NCBI GenBank assembly: GCA_001600415.1 | Contig: BCJX01000004.1 | Span: 1,272,220 to 1,317,923, forward strand | Source of the DNA: Pascua guehoae | Lineage: Eukaryota; Basidiomycota; Tremellomycetes; Trichosporonales; Trichosporonaceae | Direction of reading: 5' to 3' | DNA length: 45,704 bases | Shown: piece by piece, positions 43,054 through 45,704 of the stretch | Layout of the letters: the number at the start of each line of letters is the position of its first letter | Position numbering within the stretch: the first letter of the stretch is position 1 | The notes under the pieces: generated by a model | Told to the model about the DNA's origin: nothing | The model's database searches: none | What the model saw: the letters and a program-made list of their open reading frames with translations, nothing else | Program-made: the position numbers and the translations under genes

Positions 43054-45402
43054 CTACGCACGCAGTCCCATCGCCAGAGCAATGGTGGAAAGGAGCACAT
43101 CAATGGCAAAGCCATTCTTTTCGTATTCTGTACCATGAGTGTGAAGTCCAGCTACACCACTCACCCTTGAGCGTGGCCGAGAGGTCGGACAGGGGCACGA
43201 GGCGGACCTTGATGTGCTCGCCGGGGTCGAGGTGTTGTTCGGGCGCCGGTGCGTCGGCGGGCAGGCGGACGTCGACGGTCACGAGGCGCATATTGGCGCC
43301 CGTCATGCTGGGGTGTGAGAAGGGGAGGGGATTTTTGGGGAGTAGGGCAGGGGGTGTCGAGTTCTCGAGTCGTCGAGCTCAGGGGTGATGCGTAGTCCAG
43401 TCGCTGGGCAGTCTCGTCGTCCAGCAGCCAAGGAATCAAGCAGTCCAGCAGTTGAATTGAGGACGTACAGAGGCCGAGGAGAGAGGCGGAGGGTTGAGGA
43501 GAGAGGCGGAGAGTCGAGGATGAAATAGAGACACAGAGACACAGGGGCCAGAATGCACAAACATGCACAGAACCTGCAGTCGCCGCACACCTACTCCTAC
43601 TCACCCAGGATCCTTGACGAGCACGGGCGACACATCGCGCACACTCGCGCCCTCGCTGTACCCGGTCTCCTCGCGGAGTTCGCGGAGGGCCGTGGTGGCC
43701 GCGTCCTCGCCGGCGTCCATGAGACCGGCCGGGAGTTCTGAGTCGGAACAGGGGCGCGGAGTGGGGTGCAGTTGAGAGGGTCGGTCGTAACAGCGCGTGT
43801 GCAGATGCAGGCGTTGGGTGTAAGGGAGGGGTGGTGATGGTGATGGTGCAAGGGCGACGTTTGCGGGGTATGCGGTGTCCCAGAAGCGCGTACGTCAGCC
43901 ACCACCCGTCTTCTGCACAGCTCAACGTGGACTCGGACTTACCGACGACGGTGGCACCCGCGGGCGGGCGGTACTGTTCAATCAAGATGATGGCGGGCGG
44001 CTTGTCGCCGTGGTGCACGAGGGTGAGGATGTGCACGCCTGGTGGGGTGAGTGGACTGCCTCGGGGGGGGGGGGACAGAAGCAGTATCTGGACCAGACAT
44101 GCGAGGGGGTACACCAAAGGGAGGTGCAGGGACAGTGGGTGGCCATAGTGCCGGCCGAGTGACTCGGCTGGGGACATGGGGGTTGTGCAGTAGATCAAGT
44201 GGTGCCACGACAAAGTAGTCGACTGACATACACGAGTCAGAGGCTGGGCAATCTGCCCCTGGGGCCTGATGGCAGATATGGCTCGATATCGAGACCCGTA
44301 TGCGCCAACAGCAGTGGGCATTGTCTCAACTCCCCGCCCGGCGACCCGCCGCACGCTGTCATGAGAGGAGGTCACTCAGCTCGAGCTCCACCCCGAGAGT
44401 ATACCCGAGGCCCACAGATGGCGAGCACATCTGGCTGACTCTAGCAGGCCTTACTGCCAGCACATTCAAGCATCGAGTCCCCACCAACGAGCATCAAGTC
44501 CCCACCAACGAGCATCGAGTCCCCACCAACGAGCACCTCTCGTCCTACCATCGAGCACCACTCGCCCGCCTACGAGCACCTCGTCCCACCCCACCCCTTC
44601 GCCACATTGCGCACCCCGTGTCCCGCCTCCCCGCCTGTCCACCACACACGCGCCACTCACTGTCGACATCGCCCTTGCGCGTGGTCCGGTTGGCGACTTC
44701 CCAGAGACGCTGGTGTTAGCATGCGGGTTGGGTCTTTGGTCTCGAAGCTTTTCGCTCGCTCCTGTGCGTGTAACGTCCCGCTCTGGGCGGTACTACTGGC
44801 TCTGTCGCGGACAGTCGGGACAGCTTTGGTGCTTAGTCACGACGTCCTCGGACGCGCTTCTCCTTCCTTCCTTCCTTCCTTGTTTCCTCCTTTCCTCCCT
44901 CGTTTCCTCCTTCCTCCTTCCCTCCTTCCTCCTTCCTTCCGCTGTCCCTTCCTTCCTTCCTTCCGCCGTCCCTTCCTTCCTTCCGCCGTCCCTTCCTCCC
45001 TTCCTCGCTTCGTACCTTCCTTTTTCCCCTTCCTGGGCTCCTTTTGCCCCTCCCGTTGCCCCTTCCTTAACCCTCCCCCATCCTCCCCCTCCCTTCCTTC
45101 TTCCTTCGCACCTTGCTTTTTTTTTTCCCACCTTCCCCTCCTTCCTCGCTCCCCTCCTCCCCCCATACCCCCCCAACCCAAAAAGAACCCACCTCCTTCC
45201 CCTCCTCATCCCGATACCGAATCCGATCAAGCTTGAGCCACTTTGTCGCCGCAACCGTCTCCGTCTCCAGAATCGCAGGCTCGGGCATCGTCGTGCGCGT
45301 ACTGTACGCAGCTAGTCGCAGGGCGAGGGCGCGGGCGGGGCGGGGAGCGGGGAGGCGAGCAGTGGAGATGGGGCGAGTGCGCAGGAGACGCAAGGTGAGC
45401 AT
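43054..45402 (-). CDS. YSA1: ADP-ribose pyrophosphatase, NUDIX family (Ysa1 type)
   Basis: Six exons on the minus strand: 45193-45402, 44661-44709, 43943-44038, 43605-43737, 43165-43307 and 43054-43127; phases close to 234 aa. The NUDIX box is complete at about 123-145: Gly123, Glu129, then RELREETGY, which binds the catalytic Mg2+. Upstream WEVANRTTRKGDVDSVHILTLV and LIEQYRPPAGATVVELPAGL, and downstream LVTVDVRLPAD, fit the Ysa1/NUDT5 group, which cleaves ADP-ribose to AMP and ribose-5-phosphate. From the first Met (45400-45402) residues 1-37 are Arg/Leu-rich and free of acidic residues, a likely mitochondrial leader; a second Met (45286-45288, MPEPAILETE) would make a cytosolic protein of the usual yeast size. 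Introns 1 (483 nt) and 2 (622 nt) are long and repetitive. Confidence 0.94.
44471..44533 (+). repeat. Three copies of a 21-bp repeat in YSA1 intron 2
   Basis: Three adjacent units of CATCRAGTCCCCACCAACGAG (44471-44491, 44492-44512, 44513-44533), differing only at the R position, lie in the second intron of the pyrophosphatase gene. Confidence 0.93.
44862..45180 (+). repeat. Polypyrimidine CCTT-rich tract in YSA1 intron 1
   Basis: More than 300 bases on the plus strand are almost all C or T, with long CCTT and CTTCCTCC runs. In the sense orientation of YSA1 this is a polypurine tract filling most of the 483-nt first intron; such tracts can form triplex DNA. Confidence 0.9.
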
Positions 45403-45704
45403 GGACGGATGAATGTCAACAGCCACAATGGCGACGATGAGACATGTGGTGGTTGTTGACGTCACTCGGGCACTGTGGGTTTGATCCCGTCATGTGCGAA
45501 TGTCACGGGTCAGACACGCGGTCTTGGACGCAGCATGCCAAGAGACGTGGCGCGTGGCGGCTGGTGGATCGGAGGATCAGAGGTTGGGTATGCACCGTTC
45601 GAGGTTGCGGTGCATAGCATGTCTAGCGCCGTCTCCAGTACATCTCCAGTACATCTCCAGTACATCTCCAGTACATCTCCAGTACATCTCCAGTACATCT
45701 CCAG
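45403..45704. other. YSA1 upstream region ending in a tandem array
   Basis: The first 230 bases are the presumed YSA1 promoter and leader; no TATA box is visible. From 45632 to the window edge the sequence is a tandem array, listed separately. Confidence 0.45.
45632..45704 (+). repeat. 11-bp TCTCCAGTACA array at the window edge
   Basis: Six and a half perfect copies of an 11-bp unit run off the right end of the window, so the true length is unknown. Confidence 0.95.

Overview
This is a nuclear window from a GC-rich fungus, most likely a basidiomycete yeast of the Tremellomycetes (Trichosporonales-like; this placement is inference). The evidence is intron-dense genes with many 34-60 nt introns, GTGAGT/GTGGGT/GTGCGT donors, CTGAC or CTAAC branch motifs just before the acceptor, a eukaryotic tRNA-Ser, and typical fungal proteins. 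I rebuilt each gene by joining exons across GT..AG introns and checking that phase is kept to the stop codon; exon coordinates are in each entry.

Layout. 1-629: 3' end of a PLB1-type GDSL phospholipase (+). 1442-3021: cofilin (-). 3772-6693: alpha-actinin (-), so two actin-binding genes sit in tandem. 7203-8273: mitochondrial ribosomal protein mL49/Img2 (+), divergent from alpha-actinin. 8351-8629: a perfect 140-bp duplication. 8990-9070: tRNA-Ser(CGA) (-). 9410-11602: an aldehyde dehydrogenase (-). 11603-15517: no gene I can support. 15518-17353: a single-pass membrane protein rich in Ser/Thr/Pro (-). 18881-21667: a ten-exon atypical NAD(P)-binding epimerase-like protein (-). 22371-23311: ATP synthase subunit f (-), divergent from 24254-26046, the mitochondrial GTP/GDP carrier Ggc1 (+). 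27026-28771: acetyl-CoA acetyltransferase with a mitochondrial-type leader (+). 28772-38087: about 9.3 kb with no convincing gene but many minisatellites. 38088-41987: an oligopeptide transporter (OPT) with a very long N-terminal tail (+). 43054-45402: a Ysa1-type ADP-ribose NUDIX pyrophosphatase (-). The window ends inside an 11-bp tandem array.

The genes are mainly housekeeping. Two themes recur: actin dynamics (cofilin, alpha-actinin) and mitochondrial function (mL49, subunit f, Ggc1, acetyl-CoA acetyltransferase). I found no transposon, virus, CRISPR array or obvious new multi-gene system. The most unusual items are gene architecture (a start-codon-only exon, 13-18 nt micro-exons, 34-nt introns), a 57-base G run inside an intron, and the repeat-filled gene desert.
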